A stretch of DNA of 49,314 bases from JBBIWA01 sp037439425 (GCA_037439425.1 JBBIWA010000030.1:1-49314), one strand, 5' to 3'. Counted from the stretch's first letter, positions 15,361 through 25,981 are shown. Program-made: numbers and translations. Notes: generated from the sequence alone by a model not told the origin.

Positions 15361-16677
15361 GATTTCCTCATCGCCTACGCCAATGAACATTTCACCAGCG
15401 GCAAGCCGGGTTGGAAGACCGATCGCGGTCGCATCTACATCAAGTTCGGTCCGCCCGATCAAAAAGAGTCGCATCCGGCAGGTGGCAGCTACGACCGGCC
15501 CTTCTGGGAAGGCGGCGGCACGAGCTCGACCTACCCGTTCGAGATCTGGTGGTATCGCCACATTGAAGGCATTGGATCAGATGTGGAGATTGAGTTTGTG
15601 GATCCAACTGGCTCTGGCGAGTATCGCATTGCGCGCAGCCCTGACGAGAAAGATGCGCTGCTTTACGTTCCTGGCGCGGGCCCCACGCTGGCCGAGATAT
15701 TGGGCCTGGACACGAAAGCCAATCGCATCGCTTACGGACGAAGCCAGAGTCTCTTCGGCCAGCCAGCCAAATACGGGCAGTTTGAAAGGCTGGACTTGTT
15801 GAAAGGTCTCGGTCAACCACCACCAGTCAAGCTCGATCCATTGCTCAAGGCGCTGGCCGAGAGTGACTATCCGAAAATCACCTACGATCGTCTTCCAGCG
15901 CAGCTGCATATTCACTATCTGCGCGCGACTGAAGACTCGGTGATTGTGGCTTTCACCATTCAGTTGGAGAATGCAGACCTAGTCTACAAGGATGTCGGCG
16001 GCATTCAGCAGGCAACGGCCAATATCTACGGGCGTATTACGAGTATTGCCGGGCGGCGCGCCAGACAGTTTGAAGACGTCGTGACTTCCAGCTTCACGTC
16101 TCAGGCACTCGAAGCCGGATTGAAATCGCGCTCCGTCTACCAGAAGGTAGTGGTGCTAGCGCCGGGCAACTACAAAATTGATCTGGCAGTGCGCGATACA
16201 AACAGCGGCAAGGCTGATGTGATTCGTCAGGGGTTCGCTGTACCTCGGTATCCCGAAGGCGAACTGGCAACCTCGACGCTGGTGCTGGCCTCAAAGCTCG
16301 AACCGCTCAATGGGCCTTCTCTTTTCAGCCTCTTCAACTACGGTTCACTGAAAGTGATTCCGAACGTGACCGGCGTCTTCCAGGCAGATCAGACGCTGGG
16401 CCTTTACCTGCAGGTCTACAACGTGGCGCTTGATCAGGCGACGCTGCGGCCCAAGCTCGATGTCGAGTATCTGATCACGCACCAGGAGCAGGAAATAGCG
16501 CGGCTGAAAGAGGATGGAAAGCATCCCCTGAGCATGTTGGACAGCCAGCAGGTGACATTGGCGCGGCTGATTCCGCTCAAAGGGCTAAAGCCTGGCTTTT
16601 ACGAGCTGACAGTCAAAATTACCGATCACGTCGCAGGCAAAACAGTGATGCGCAAAGAGTCCTTCCAGATTCTTTAG
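15361..16677 (+). pseudogene. GWxTD-domain protein gene, 5'-truncated
   Basis: The frame is open from 15325 (after a TAG at 15322-15324) and recognisable from DFLIAYANEHFTSGKPGWKTD at 15361 onward, the characteristic GWxTD domain, continuing RGRIYIKFGPPD and PFEIWWYRHIEGIG. The domain is normally preceded by a signal peptide and one hundred or more residues, which are missing. No ATG, GTG or TTG occurs in frame before GTG 15583, which lies inside the domain. The C-terminal part (beta-rich, to 16677) appears intact. The upstream sequence is a REP-like element. GWxTD proteins are exported proteins of unknown function common in Acidobacteriota and relatives. I call it a truncated gene. Confidence 0.75.
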
Positions 16678-16808
16678 TAGAGAATGTCATATCTGTACTC
16701 GAAGCCAGGTTGGAAGGTGAAATGGCAAGTGCTGGTTCGGTGGATGAGTGTAAAAGGCACGAAGATGAGATACAATCATCAGGCGCGTCATGAAGGGAGT
16801 TGGTCGTG

Positions 16809-17138
16809 ATGAGTGAAAATAACAAGTTATCACCGGGTCAAGATGGTCAGTCGTTAACTCAATTGACCGCTGAGGTGCGAGACCTGCGCAGAGAATCTAC
16901 TGACCTAAGGGAGAAAGTCGAAGCGCGCCTGTACGACACCCGTCCAATTTGGGAGCGCGTGCTGGCAGAACTCACAGCACTGCGTGAAGACTTCAATAAT
17001 TTCCACACTGAGACTAACAAAAATCTGAAGTTGATGAATCACCAGTTGGAGATTCTCAACAATGACTTTATGAAGATTCGGGCTGAGCTGCGAGATTTAG
17101 ATGACCGCGTTACCAGGCTCGAACCACCGTCTGCTTAG
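16809..17138 (+). CDS. Small coiled-coil protein, family copy B
   Basis: From ATG 16809 the protein has 109 residues; GGGAG lies about 9 bases upstream (in-frame GTG 16806 and TTG 16800 are alternatives). It matches copy A at both ends: LREKVEARLYDTRPIWERVLAEL near residue 35, and a C-terminus ending LDDRVTRLEPPSA. It lacks the four VDELR heptads that lengthen copy A. A TACAAT box occurs at 16771-16776. It follows the truncated GWxTD gene rather than a receptor. The protein is coiled coil throughout, with no signal peptide. Function unknown. Confidence 0.8.
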   Translation: MSENNKLSPGQDGQSLTQLTAEVRDLRRESTDLREKVEARLYDTRPIWERVLAELTALREDFNNFHTETNKNLKLMNHQLEILNNDFMKIRAELRDLDDRVTRLEPPSA

Positions 17139-17209
17139 TCACCCACCGATGCTGTGAGCGAGCGAGTCGAACTTATGGCAAAATCACCTTTGCCTCGGCT
17201 GGTGCTGCT

Positions 17210-18061
17210 ATGAGCTGCCTTGCTATCTTGATCGCCTTACTTACGGCCTTATTACCCGCCCAGCAAAGCCAAAACCCTTCGCCGATGGTCGAACACACGC
17301 GCGCCCATCCGCGACTTAGACAGGAAAGCCCTACCGGACGGCGCCAGCAGCTCCAGCTCGGCACCCTCTTTATCCCTGCCAAGCTCAGGTCGAAATCAAA
17401 GCTGCCACTTTTTGTACACTTTCACGGCAGCACATGGCTACCTGAAGTGGCGGCGCGCGCAGCTAACATGGCGGTTATCTCAATCCAGCTTGGCACAGGC
17501 TCGAGCGCTTATGCCAGACCTTTCACTGATCCGCAGCGGTTTGGCCAACTGTTGGCAGAAGCTGAAGCGAAAGCCGGGGTGAAATTTGAACCAGTGGCAC
17601 TGACAGCCTGGAGCGCAGGTTACGGCGCGATCCGCGAGATTTTGAAAGTGCCAGCGTATTACGCGCGCGTCGAGCGCGTGCTGCTGATAGATGGTCTGCA
17701 TACGGATTATGTGGATGGCAGGCCCGGCTCGCTCGAATCGCAACTGGAAACAGAAAAGCTCGCAATTTTTCTTCAGTTCGCTCGCGATGCGGTGGCCGGG
17801 AAGAAACAAATGATCATTACCCACTCAGAGATCTTTCCGGGCACTTTTGCCAGTACCACCGAAACGGCTGATTACCTGCTCAAGGAGCTTGGACTCAGGC
17901 GGCGCGCCGTGCTCAAATGGGGGCCGATGGGAATGCAACAGCTCAGCGAGGCGCGCAAAGGAAGATTCTCCTTGATTGGCTATGCGGGCAATTCGGCTCC
18001 TGATCACGTGGATCAATTGCACTCTTTGCCTGAGTATTTGAAATGGATGAGATCGAACTAG
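17210..18061 (+). CDS. Secreted alpha/beta-hydrolase-like protein
   Basis: The 283-residue protein starts with a short signal-like segment (MSCLAILIALLTALLPAQ). It has features of an alpha/beta hydrolase fold: LFVHFHGST (oxyanion-hole strand), AWSAGYGAIR (nucleophile elbow, Ser near residue 143), LLIDGLH (possible acid strand) and a C-terminal HVDQLHSLPEYL with candidate catalytic histidines. The substrate is unknown. The ATG has no clear Shine-Dalgarno site. It converges with the propeller gene on the other strand, and a long hairpin lies between them. Confidence 0.75.
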   Translation: MSCLAILIALLTALLPAQQSQNPSPMVEHTRAHPRLRQESPTGRRQQLQLGTLFIPAKLRSKSKLPLFVHFHGSTWLPEVAARAANMAVISIQLGTGSSAYARPFTDPQRFGQLLAEAEAKAGVKFEPVALTAWSAGYGAIREILKVPAYYARVERVLLIDGLHTDYVDGRPGSLESQLETEKLAIFLQFARDAVAGKKQMIITHSEIFPGTFASTTETADYLLKELGLRRRAVLKWGPMGMQQLSEARKGRFSLIGYAGNSAPDHVDQLHSLPEYLKWMRSN

Positions 18062-18171
18062 CAGATAGTCTCGCCACTGGCGGTTTGTTGAGTTGAGACT
18101 GCTACTGCAACAAAAGGGTAAGCTATCAGTAGATCGCGAAACGATCATCAGGCGCTGCCTGCTGTGACAAG

Positions 18172-18283
18172 CTCATTGTCCATTATCCTTTGTCCCCTCT
18201 CCATTGTTTCGCCAGGCATCGGTCATGGAGAAAGTACCTGATGCAGGTCAATGGAGAGTGGATGATGGATAATGGACAATGAG
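18172..18283. terminator. Long hairpin between convergent genes, possible bidirectional terminator
   Basis: CTCATTGTCCATTATCC (18172-18188) pairs perfectly with GGATAATGGACAATGAG (18267-18283). A second block, TCCCCTCTCCATTG (18193-18206) with CAATGGAGAGTGGA (18249-18262), pairs with one mismatch. The structure fills most of the gap between a plus-strand gene ending at 18061 and a minus-strand gene ending at 18312. No strong T-tract flanks it, so a role in ending transcription is inference from position. Confidence 0.55.
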
Positions 18284-18311
18284 GAGCGATCCTCTTACAC
18301 GCCGCGCAAAG

Positions 18312-21300
18312 TTATCTGTCCTGCCACACCGGGATGCGGCCTGGAGTCCACGGCGCGCCGATGGTTTCCATCGCTTTCTCCAGCCTGGCGAGATCAACCT
18401 CGACGAGCGCGCGCAGCTTCTTCAGCTCAAGCTCGAATTCCTGCGCTGCAATCTGGTAAGCGTCAAGCTGCGTTTGGGTGGGCCGCGCGGTGGACATACG
18501 CTGCTCGTTGACGATGGTATTGACGCGCTCGCTGATCGAAGGCGGCAGATTCTCCTGGCGCGCGCGCAGGACGGTCTCTCCGCGCAACGCTTTGAGAATC
18601 TCATTTAACCGTTTATCAATGCTGGCGACCTCATCAATCAACTGCTCGCTGGCAGAGGGCGTTTCCAGCAGTGCACGCCTGGCCGTGGCCAATCGCGATT
18701 TCAATTCATTGGCTGTGGAGAGCGCACCGCTTACCGCGCGTTGTAGTTTGGCGACTTTTTGCTGAAACTCAAAAAGCATCTTGCGATCTGCGGCTGCCAT
18801 CGCACTTAAGCCTTCAGTGACGACATTGAACGATTGGGGCGCGCTGAGCTGCTTCCAGGCGCCGCCTGCGCGCTGCCAGAGCGTGACTGTGTACCTGCCC
18901 GGCATCACCAGGTGGCCCGATGGCGGCGGCCCGGAGACCCCTTCGGGACTTTCAGCACCGGGTGGGCGCGGTGGAGCAAGTTGCGTGGCCGGATAGCGCA
19001 GGTCCCAGGTGAGGCGATGAATACCTGCTGAGGTCGGGCCGCTCAGTCTCCGCACGACATTGCCTGAAGCGTCGGTCACCGTCAGCACAATCATCGGCGC
19101 CTCTTCTTCCTCTTCGGCTACCAACTGCTCCCTGGTGGGATAAGGCGCATTGCCTCTCTTTTCGGCCTCCTTGCGCAATTGCTTCTTGGTCTTCAGCGCT
19201 TCTTTCAGATAGTAGGTGAAAGTGGCGCCGTAGGGGCTTTCAGCCGTGTAGAAGCTCTCGCCTTGAAAAGCCTTGCCGCGCCCCCCCAGAGGTTGCGATT
19301 GGATGTACATCAATGCGTCCTTGACGGGAAAGAGGTGGCTCTCCTGGGCAAGCAACTCAGGCTTGACGAAACGCAGCGGCGTGTAGTCATCGAGAATGTA
19401 GATGCCACGCCCGAACGTGCCAATGACCAAATCATTCTCACGCTTCTGAATAGCCAGATCACGCACGGCAATGGTCGGTAATCCGCCTTTGAGTTGAATC
19501 CACTTCTGTCCCCGATCAAGCGAAAAGAAGAGACCAAACTCGGTGCCGATAAAGAGCAAGTCGGCATTGACGTGATCTTCGGCAATCGCCCAGAGCGGAT
19601 GATTCTTCGGCAGATTACTGGCAATTGAAGTCCACCTCCGGCCAGCATCAGTGCTCTTCAGGAGGTAGGGAGCGAAGTCGGAATTCTGATGATTATTGAA
19701 GAGTGCGTAGACCGTATTGACATCGTGCTGCGAGGCCAGCACGCGCGTGACATAGGCGTTTTCTGGCACTCCGGGGAACTTCTCTATCCGCCGCCACGTC
19801 TTGCCACCATCTTCCGTCACGCTGATCATCCCATCGTCTGTGCCCGCATAGATCAGACCCTCTTTTTTCGGCGATTCAGACAGCGCTGAGATGTTGCCGT
19901 AGAAGGCCGTGGATTGATGTTTGGCTACTGCATCCGGCCCCCAGATTTTGCCCATCACGGGAAGCTTATCGCGGTCCAATTGCCGCGTGAGATCAGGACT
20001 GATGGCGCGCCAGCTCTCGCCGCGATCATCGCTGCGGAAGAGTTTGTTGGCGGCGAAATAGAGGCGCGTGTGCGAATGCGGGCTGATGATGAGTGGCGCA
20101 TCCCAGTTCCACCTGAGCGGTGGCTCACCTTTGCCCTCTTGCGGTTTGATACCGGTGCGCTCACCCGTCCGTCTATCGAAGCGCACGATGCCGCCGTACT
20201 GCATTACCGAATAGACGATGTTCGGGTCTACGGGATCAACGCGCGAGTGGAAACCGTCGCCGCCCTGAGTGACATACCAATCGGCATTGGTGATACCGGA
20301 GGCGCTGCGTGTGCGGGAGGGGCCACACAGGCTGAAATTATCCTGCGTCCCGCCGCAGACGTTGTAAAACGGTGTGGCATTGTCCACCGTCACGTCGTAA
20401 AACTGGGTGATCGGGAGATTGGCTTTAAAATGCCAGTTCTGGCCGCGATCAAAACTTTCGTATACGCCACCGTCACAACCTACCAGGTAATAGTTGGTAT
20501 TATGCGGATCGATCCAGATCGCGTGATTGTCTACGTGTTTAGATCGCTCACCAAGCGGGCGCAAAGTTCGGCCGCCGTCGTCTGAAACCTGGAAGATCAC
20601 GTTCGGAAGGTAGATGCGATCCACGTTCTTCGGATCGCAGACGATCTGGCCATAATACATTCCCTGCGCGATCTGCGAATTCATCTTCTCCCAGGTAGCA
20701 CCCTTGTCAGTTGAGCGGAAGATACCGCTTTGATTTTCGGCTGCTTCAATTGTGGCGTAGACCACGTTAGGGTTGGCTGGCGAGACGGCCAGTCCGATGC
20801 GGCCCATCTCAGCCGTGGGCAGCCCTGCGCGCAGCTTCGACCAGGTAGCGCCTGCGTCGGTTGATTTGTAGAGAGCGCTTTCCGGCCCACCGTTGATGAG
20901 CGTCCAGTAATGGCGCCGTCGCTGCCACGCCGCTGCATAAACGATATCGGGATTCGATGGATCGAGGGCGACATCAGTGACACCCGTGTTTTCGCTGATC
21001 GAGAGAATGTTCTTCCAGGTTTTGCCGCCGTCAGTCGTTTTGAACAGACCGCGATCACCCCCTGGTCCCCATAACGGCCCTTGCGCGGCGACATAAACGA
21101 CATTGCTGTCGCGCGGATCAATCACGATGCGCCCAATGTGCTCGGATTTTTCCAGGCCCACTCTCTTCCAGCTCTTACCGCCATCCTCAGATTTGTAGAC
21201 GCCATCGCCGTAGCCGACGCTACGCTGGCTGTTACACTCGCCTGTGCCCACCCAGACGACTGAGGGGTCGCGCGGGTCGAGTGCAATGGCACCGATGGAG

Positions 21301-21623
21301 TAGGATCCTTGACTGTCAAAGACCGGCGTCCAGGTCGTGCCTGCGTTGGTGGTTTTCCAGACTCCGCCCGAAGCCGCCGCTACGAAATACTTCGCGCGGT
21401 CATTCGGATCCACTGCAAAACCGATGACGCGGCCCGAGGTCAACGCCGGGCCGATCGCGCGCAACCGCAAGCCAGCGAACGTCGCGCTTGACATCGGGTC
21501 AGGCCTTTTGGCCTCTTCCGCCGCTTGGGTCTCAGCCGTTGGCCTGGCCTCTTGAGCTGGAATCGGCAAGGTTGTGATAGGCGCAAAGATCAGCAGCAAG
21601 CTGTAGAGCAGTTTCACGATCAT
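18312..21623 (-). CDS. Large secreted BNR/VPS10-type beta-propeller protein
   Basis: The protein has 1103 residues from ATG 21623. GTG 21617, two codons on, is better spaced (8 bases) from the AAGGAGG site than the ATG (2 bases) and may be the true start. A signal peptide follows (LLYSLLLIFAPITTLPIPAQ). The body is a series of Asp-box/BNR repeats such as GGVWKTTNAGTTWTPV, DGVYKSEDGGKSWKRV, GLFKTTDGGKTWKN and ALYKSTDAGATWSKL, as in sortilin/VPS10-type propellers often annotated as glycosyl hydrolases. A mixed beta and alpha-helical tail (about residues 800-1103) with coiled-coil tendency follows. No catalytic residues can be assigned. Likely periplasmic or exported; substrate unknown. Confidence 0.88.
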   Translation of the reverse strand: MIVKLLYSLLLIFAPITTLPIPAQEARPTAETQAAEEAKRPDPMSSATFAGLRLRAIGPALTSGRVIGFAVDPNDRAKYFVAAASGGVWKTTNAGTTWTPVFDSQGSYSIGAIALDPRDPSVVWVGTGECNSQRSVGYGDGVYKSEDGGKSWKRVGLEKSEHIGRIVIDPRDSNVVYVAAQGPLWGPGGDRGLFKTTDGGKTWKNILSISENTGVTDVALDPSNPDIVYAAAWQRRRHYWTLINGGPESALYKSTDAGATWSKLRAGLPTAEMGRIGLAVSPANPNVVYATIEAAENQSGIFRSTDKGATWEKMNSQIAQGMYYGQIVCDPKNVDRIYLPNVIFQVSDDGGRTLRPLGERSKHVDNHAIWIDPHNTNYYLVGCDGGVYESFDRGQNWHFKANLPITQFYDVTVDNATPFYNVCGGTQDNFSLCGPSRTRSASGITNADWYVTQGGDGFHSRVDPVDPNIVYSVMQYGGIVRFDRRTGERTGIKPQEGKGEPPLRWNWDAPLIISPHSHTRLYFAANKLFRSDDRGESWRAISPDLTRQLDRDKLPVMGKIWGPDAVAKHQSTAFYGNISALSESPKKEGLIYAGTDDGMISVTEDGGKTWRRIEKFPGVPENAYVTRVLASQHDVNTVYALFNNHQNSDFAPYLLKSTDAGRRWTSIASNLPKNHPLWAIAEDHVNADLLFIGTEFGLFFSLDRGQKWIQLKGGLPTIAVRDLAIQKRENDLVIGTFGRGIYILDDYTPLRFVKPELLAQESHLFPVKDALMYIQSQPLGGRGKAFQGESFYTAESPYGATFTYYLKEALKTKKQLRKEAEKRGNAPYPTREQLVAEEEEEAPMIVLTVTDASGNVVRRLSGPTSAGIHRLTWDLRYPATQLAPPRPPGAESPEGVSGPPPSGHLVMPGRYTVTLWQRAGGAWKQLSAPQSFNVVTEGLSAMAAADRKMLFEFQQKVAKLQRAVSGALSTANELKSRLATARRALLETPSASEQLIDEVASIDKRLNEILKALRGETVLRARQENLPPSISERVNTIVNEQRMSTARPTQTQLDAYQIAAQEFELELKKLRALVEVDLARLEKAMETIGAPWTPGRIPVWQDR

Positions 21624-22117
21624 GTCCTCCTTGAATGAAGTGGACTGAAAAAGTGGTGACGGATAGATCCCATTGATGACGCAATCTATGACGCTTGTGA
21701 TGATAGCTTGGTTACCCCAATCCCATGGAGGCAATTACCCCTCTGTTCAAGGCAGGTTATTATCTTGTTTGTCTGGTGATTGTTTCAAGAGAAGGGCTGG
21801 TAGAGAAGAAGACTCATCAGCCTACTGCTGCCAGGTGGCTGGGAAAAGGGACCTTACTCATTACCCTGGCCACTCAATTCATTTTTTCGGATGAACTTTT
21901 TAGATTTTCGGATTCTGGAACTGCAAGGAAGCCGAGCGAAGCTGTCACAGAAGCTGTCGCTTGCAGGGTAACTGCTGTAATAGTTGGGGAAAGGCTTTCT
22001 CCCATGGAAGGGCATGGAGACTGTGAGGGAAGGAAGCACGTGGAACATAAATTGCCTTACTAAAAGCACTAAGCACCCAAAGTTTCGTAACACTGGCTGA
22101 ATTGTAAGGAGATTCGT
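21624..22117. other. Intergenic region between divergent genes
   Basis: A 494-base gap holds the 5' regions of two divergently transcribed genes. The open frames inside it (for example 21725-22063 on the plus strand) have no start context, no recognisable domain and mixed composition, so I do not call them genes. AAGGAGAT before 22118 is the only clear signal. No convincing promoter could be named. Confidence 0.5.
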
Positions 22118-25100
22118 ATGAACCGAAAGAGATTCTTACTCACAACGCTAATTGTGGTCTTGCTGAGTTTGTTGTCCAGCTTCAGCGCCTCCGCACAGAC
22201 AGGGACTTCGCGTATTACTGGCACGGTCACTGATCCAACCGGCGCAGTGCTGCCTGGGGCAAAGGTCACAGCGAAGAATGAGGCCACGGGCGTGACCTAC
22301 ACCGCGACAACCAGTTCAGCAGGAACTTACAGTTTCGACTCACTGCCTGTGGGGAACTACACAATTACGGTCGAAGCGCAAGGCTTCCGCACCTACTCGA
22401 GTACGCAGAATGTACTCACCGTCGGTCAGCCTCTGGTGGTTGACGCTGCGATGCAGATCGGCGCGCAGGCTGAAGTGGTCTCGGTGCAGGGGGCTTACGA
22501 GCGTTTGGACACGACCAGCGCGGCAATCAGCGATGTAGTCGAGCGCAAAGCCATCGTGGATCTGCCGCTCAACGGACGCAATCCGCTGACACTGATCACG
22601 CTCCAGCCCGGACTGATTCAGCGCTCAACTAACAGCGCTGGTTCGGGCACACACGTGAACGGCTCGCGCGACCGCGCTTTCAACGTGACGATTGATGGCA
22701 TTGATGCCAACGAGCCATCGGTGCCCAATCCGCAAAACAACGTCTATCGGCTCAACCCGGACAATGTGCAGGAGTATCGGGTCACGACGCACAACGCGAC
22801 AGCCGAGTATGGGCGCAATTCGGGCGCGCAGGTAGCGATTGCCACGCGTTCAGGCACCAACGAATTTCACGGCACGGTCTTTCACTTCTTCCGCAATACC
22901 GTGCTCAATGCCAATGAGTTTTTCAACAACGCCTTCAAATTCGACGCCTTGGCGCGGGGCGATACGGTTGCTGCCTCACGGTTTGAGCGCCCCGATTTGA
23001 AGGTCAATCAGTTCGGCTTCGAGCTCGGCGGCCCCATCATCAAGAACAAGACCCATTTCTTTGGCAGCTACCAGAATCAACGCATCGTGCTGACGCAGCC
23101 GATTGCTAACTCCTTCGGCATCCCGACAATCTACACGCCGACAGCGCGGCAAGGCATCTTCCGTTACTTCATTGCTGATCCGGCCAATCCGCTGGTGATT
23201 GACGGGCAGCGGATCACCCGTAATTCGCCGTTGCTCGTGGATCCAGTAACCGGCCAATTACGCTCTGGCGTTCCACTCTGCGGCGGGAGCGTGACTGTCA
23301 ACTGTGTAGCAAGCTACAACATCTTCGCTAACGATCCAGCAGGGATCGGCGCCGATCCGAAGATCAAGGCCTTCCTTGACAAATATCCGGCGCCGAACAC
23401 CTATACAGTTGGCGACGGGCTAAATACAGCTGGATTTGCCTGGAACACACCTTCGCGCACGGAAGGGCCCAACTACCTTATCCGCATTGACCATCAATTT
23501 AATGATCGCAACAGCATCTTTGGCCGCTATATGCAAGCGACCACAGATACCCTTGAGGGGGACCTGCTCAACAGCCGTCCGAAGGTCTTCCCGGACTTTC
23601 CGCCGTTGGGTGAGGTCTTCCGCAAGTCGAAGAACCTGGCGCTCAATTACCGGCGTGTGATCTCGCCGAACGTGGTCAACGAGTTCACCACCGGGTTTGC
23701 GCGCTTCAACTTTTTCTTCACCTTCGGCGAGTCGAATCCGGCCTTCCCGAACATTGAGCCATACGATCTGGCTGGCATTAGCGAACCAGTGCTCAACATT
23801 CCCCACACCGAACGGACGCTGATGACCTATCAGTTCATTGACAACCTGAGCATCGTGCGTGGCGCGCACGTTTACCGGATGGGCACTAACATCCGGCTGC
23901 TGCAGCACAATGACAAACGCGGGCTGGCTGGCGGTTTTAATCTAGCACCATCAATCAGCTTCGATGCGACTATTCGTCCACCAGTCGGTTTCAATACGCC
24001 GGCGCTGGCAACCTCGACCAGACCTGGTATCAATAGCACCGACAATGGGACGCTGCTCAACACGATCAACAATCTGCTCGGCATCCCAGCACGCATCACC
24101 CAAGGATTCATCGGCGATCCAACTTCGGATGCTTTCCTTCCTACTGGCAACATCTACAACGGTGGCATTCGCTACAAGCAGTTCAACTTCTATGCGCAGG
24201 ACGAGTGGCGGGTGACGCCGAAGCTGACACTCAATTACGGTGTGCGCTGGGAGATCAATCTCCCGCCCACAGAGGCTGCCGGGCGTGTCTTCGTTCCGAA
24301 CCGCAGGGCGGATATTTTCGATCCGAACAATCTAGTCAGCTTCGTTAAGGCGAAGAGTTACTTTGAGAGGACCACCTGGAAAGCCATTGCGCCGCGCCTG
24401 AGTTTCGCCTACAACCTCACCCAGAAGACGGTGGTGCGCGCCGGTTATGGCATCGCTTTTGATCCGATCTCGACTTTCCAGGTCACAGCGATTTCTGGCA
24501 TGGTGCCAGGTTTAGTCACCCAAGTGCGCCAGAACGCAGCCACCTTTACCGGTAATGAGAATAAGCGCATCGGGCAGGGGTTCCCGCTGGAGTTGCCAGC
24601 ACCTACAACCAAACCTTCCAGCTTCTACACCCCTGCACCTGCGCTTCGTGGAGTGGCTCCCAACACGGGCCAGTTTGATCCTAAGCTCTGGTTGCCGACC
24701 GTACACGAATGGACCTTTAACATCCAGCGTGAACTGCCGCTCGGCATGGTTGTACAAGTAGGCTACATCGGCAAACGTGGGACGAAGCTCTATCGCGCTT
24801 ACAATCTCAACCAGAGTTTGGTGGATCACGATGGCGTGATCCAATCCTTCCTTGCGGCCAAACAGAATCTGACCAATGGCTGCAACCCAGATGGGACTGG
24901 TTGCCCAGCAGGTGTCAGCCCGGTTCCGGTCGGCATCCTGTTGCAACTTTCGAGCGCCTCGTTCCTCAATTCGAGCACAAGTCGCACCGACTTGCAGCGC
25001 AATGCGGTTGGCAACCTGACGGCCCGCATCGACAACACCTTTGATCTGGTGGCCAAAGGCTTCCGCGCCAACTTCTTCCGTCCGAATCCGCAGTTCAGCC

Positions 25101-25957
25101 AAATCTTTTACATTGATTCGGGCGGCGATTCTTACTACCACTCATTGCAGGTCTCGGCGCGGCGCCGCTTTGAGAATGGTTTCGCCTTTGGTTTGGCCTA
25201 CACACTGGGCAAGTCTATTGACAATCAATCAGTGGACCCGGTGGGCGCAGCTTCGGGCGGCGGCCTTTCGACAACCAACTCGCGCACGCCGACCGACATC
25301 CGCAATTGGCAAGTTGATAGATCGCTGTCAGATTTCGATCGGCGTCACGTGCTGGTCGTACATGCGATCTACGATCTCCCGGTTGGCAAGGGGCGGCGCT
25401 TCCTCAGTGGGGTTCCTGGTGTAGTCAATCACCTGCTTGGTGGTTGGAGCGTCAACGGGATCTTCACGAAGATGTCGGGTCAACCGTTCAATATCAACAG
25501 CGGCGTGCTGACCGCCCATGACTCGCACGTATCGCGCGCCGAATTGATTGGGCCGCGGCCGAAGATCAGGCTCCAGGAGGTGTCGGGATTCATCGGGCCA
25601 TCAATACTGTCACTGAACGACCTGGCAGCTTTTACCTTCCCGGCCCCTGGCTCGAACGGCAATCAAGGGCGCAATACCTTCATCGGGTTGGGCTATACGA
25701 ACCTCGATCTTGGGGTATTCAAGCACTTCGAGATAACAGAGCGCGTCAGGTTACAGTTCCGGACCGAATTCTTTAATGCGCTCAATCATCCGAACTTCGA
25801 GACGCCGCGCGATGCTAGTGTCGGATCGCCTACGATCACTTCGGGCAACTTCGGGCGCACCTGCTGCACGGCGGCTTCGACCCCCTCGAGCGCTTCGATT
25901 ATCGCTATCGGCGAGTCGGCGCGCGTCATCCAGTTCGCCTTGAAGTTGTCGTTCTGA
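22118..25957 (+). CDS. TonB-dependent receptor with carboxypeptidase-regulatory-like domain (Oar-like), copy 2
   Basis: The 1279-residue protein starts at an ATG preceded by AAGGAGAT. The signal peptide (core LLTTLIVVLLSLLSSFSASA) is followed by a CarboxypepD_reg-like domain (GTVTDPTGAVLPGAKVTAKN to about residue 110). The plug follows (DLPLNGRNPLTLITLQPG, FNVTIDGIDANEP, AEYGRNSGAQVAIATRSGTN), then an outer-membrane barrel ending ALKLSF. It shares architecture with the receptor at 10843 but is clearly diverged. A strong terminator follows 25 bases after the stop. Broken copies of its C-terminal coding sequence lie downstream at 26454-26521 and 26765-26808. Confidence 0.93.
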   Translation: MNRKRFLLTTLIVVLLSLLSSFSASAQTGTSRITGTVTDPTGAVLPGAKVTAKNEATGVTYTATTSSAGTYSFDSLPVGNYTITVEAQGFRTYSSTQNVLTVGQPLVVDAAMQIGAQAEVVSVQGAYERLDTTSAAISDVVERKAIVDLPLNGRNPLTLITLQPGLIQRSTNSAGSGTHVNGSRDRAFNVTIDGIDANEPSVPNPQNNVYRLNPDNVQEYRVTTHNATAEYGRNSGAQVAIATRSGTNEFHGTVFHFFRNTVLNANEFFNNAFKFDALARGDTVAASRFERPDLKVNQFGFELGGPIIKNKTHFFGSYQNQRIVLTQPIANSFGIPTIYTPTARQGIFRYFIADPANPLVIDGQRITRNSPLLVDPVTGQLRSGVPLCGGSVTVNCVASYNIFANDPAGIGADPKIKAFLDKYPAPNTYTVGDGLNTAGFAWNTPSRTEGPNYLIRIDHQFNDRNSIFGRYMQATTDTLEGDLLNSRPKVFPDFPPLGEVFRKSKNLALNYRRVISPNVVNEFTTGFARFNFFFTFGESNPAFPNIEPYDLAGISEPVLNIPHTERTLMTYQFIDNLSIVRGAHVYRMGTNIRLLQHNDKRGLAGGFNLAPSISFDATIRPPVGFNTPALATSTRPGINSTDNGTLLNTINNLLGIPARITQGFIGDPTSDAFLPTGNIYNGGIRYKQFNFYAQDEWRVTPKLTLNYGVRWEINLPPTEAAGRVFVPNRRADIFDPNNLVSFVKAKSYFERTTWKAIAPRLSFAYNLTQKTVVRAGYGIAFDPISTFQVTAISGMVPGLVTQVRQNAATFTGNENKRIGQGFPLELPAPTTKPSSFYTPAPALRGVAPNTGQFDPKLWLPTVHEWTFNIQRELPLGMVVQVGYIGKRGTKLYRAYNLNQSLVDHDGVIQSFLAAKQNLTNGCNPDGTGCPAGVSPVPVGILLQLSSASFLNSSTSRTDLQRNAVGNLTARIDNTFDLVAKGFRANFFRPNPQFSQIFYIDSGGDSYYHSLQVSARRRFENGFAFGLAYTLGKSIDNQSVDPVGAASGGGLSTTNSRTPTDIRNWQVDRSLSDFDRRHVLVVHAIYDLPVGKGRRFLSGVPGVVNHLLGGWSVNGIFTKMSGQPFNINSGVLTAHDSHVSRAELIGPRPKIRLQEVSGFIGPSILSLNDLAAFTFPAPGSNGNQGRNTFIGLGYTNLDLGVFKHFEITERVRLQFRTEFFNALNHPNFETPRDASVGSPTITSGNFGRTCCTAASTPSSASIIAIGESARVIQFALKLSF

Positions 25958-25981
25958 GGCGACGAACAAGAAATGTTGGAG

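Noticed and set aside
15583..16677. Intact 364-residue GWxTD gene starting at GTG 15583
   Set aside because: The GTG lies within the conserved domain; recognisable sequence in the same frame begins 222 bases earlier, so the gene is 5'-truncated rather than starting here.
21725..22063. Plus-strand open frame of 112 codons between the propeller gene and receptor 2
   Set aside because: No ribosome site, no recognisable domain, and an unconvincing amino acid pattern; it overlaps the likely regulatory region of both neighbours.
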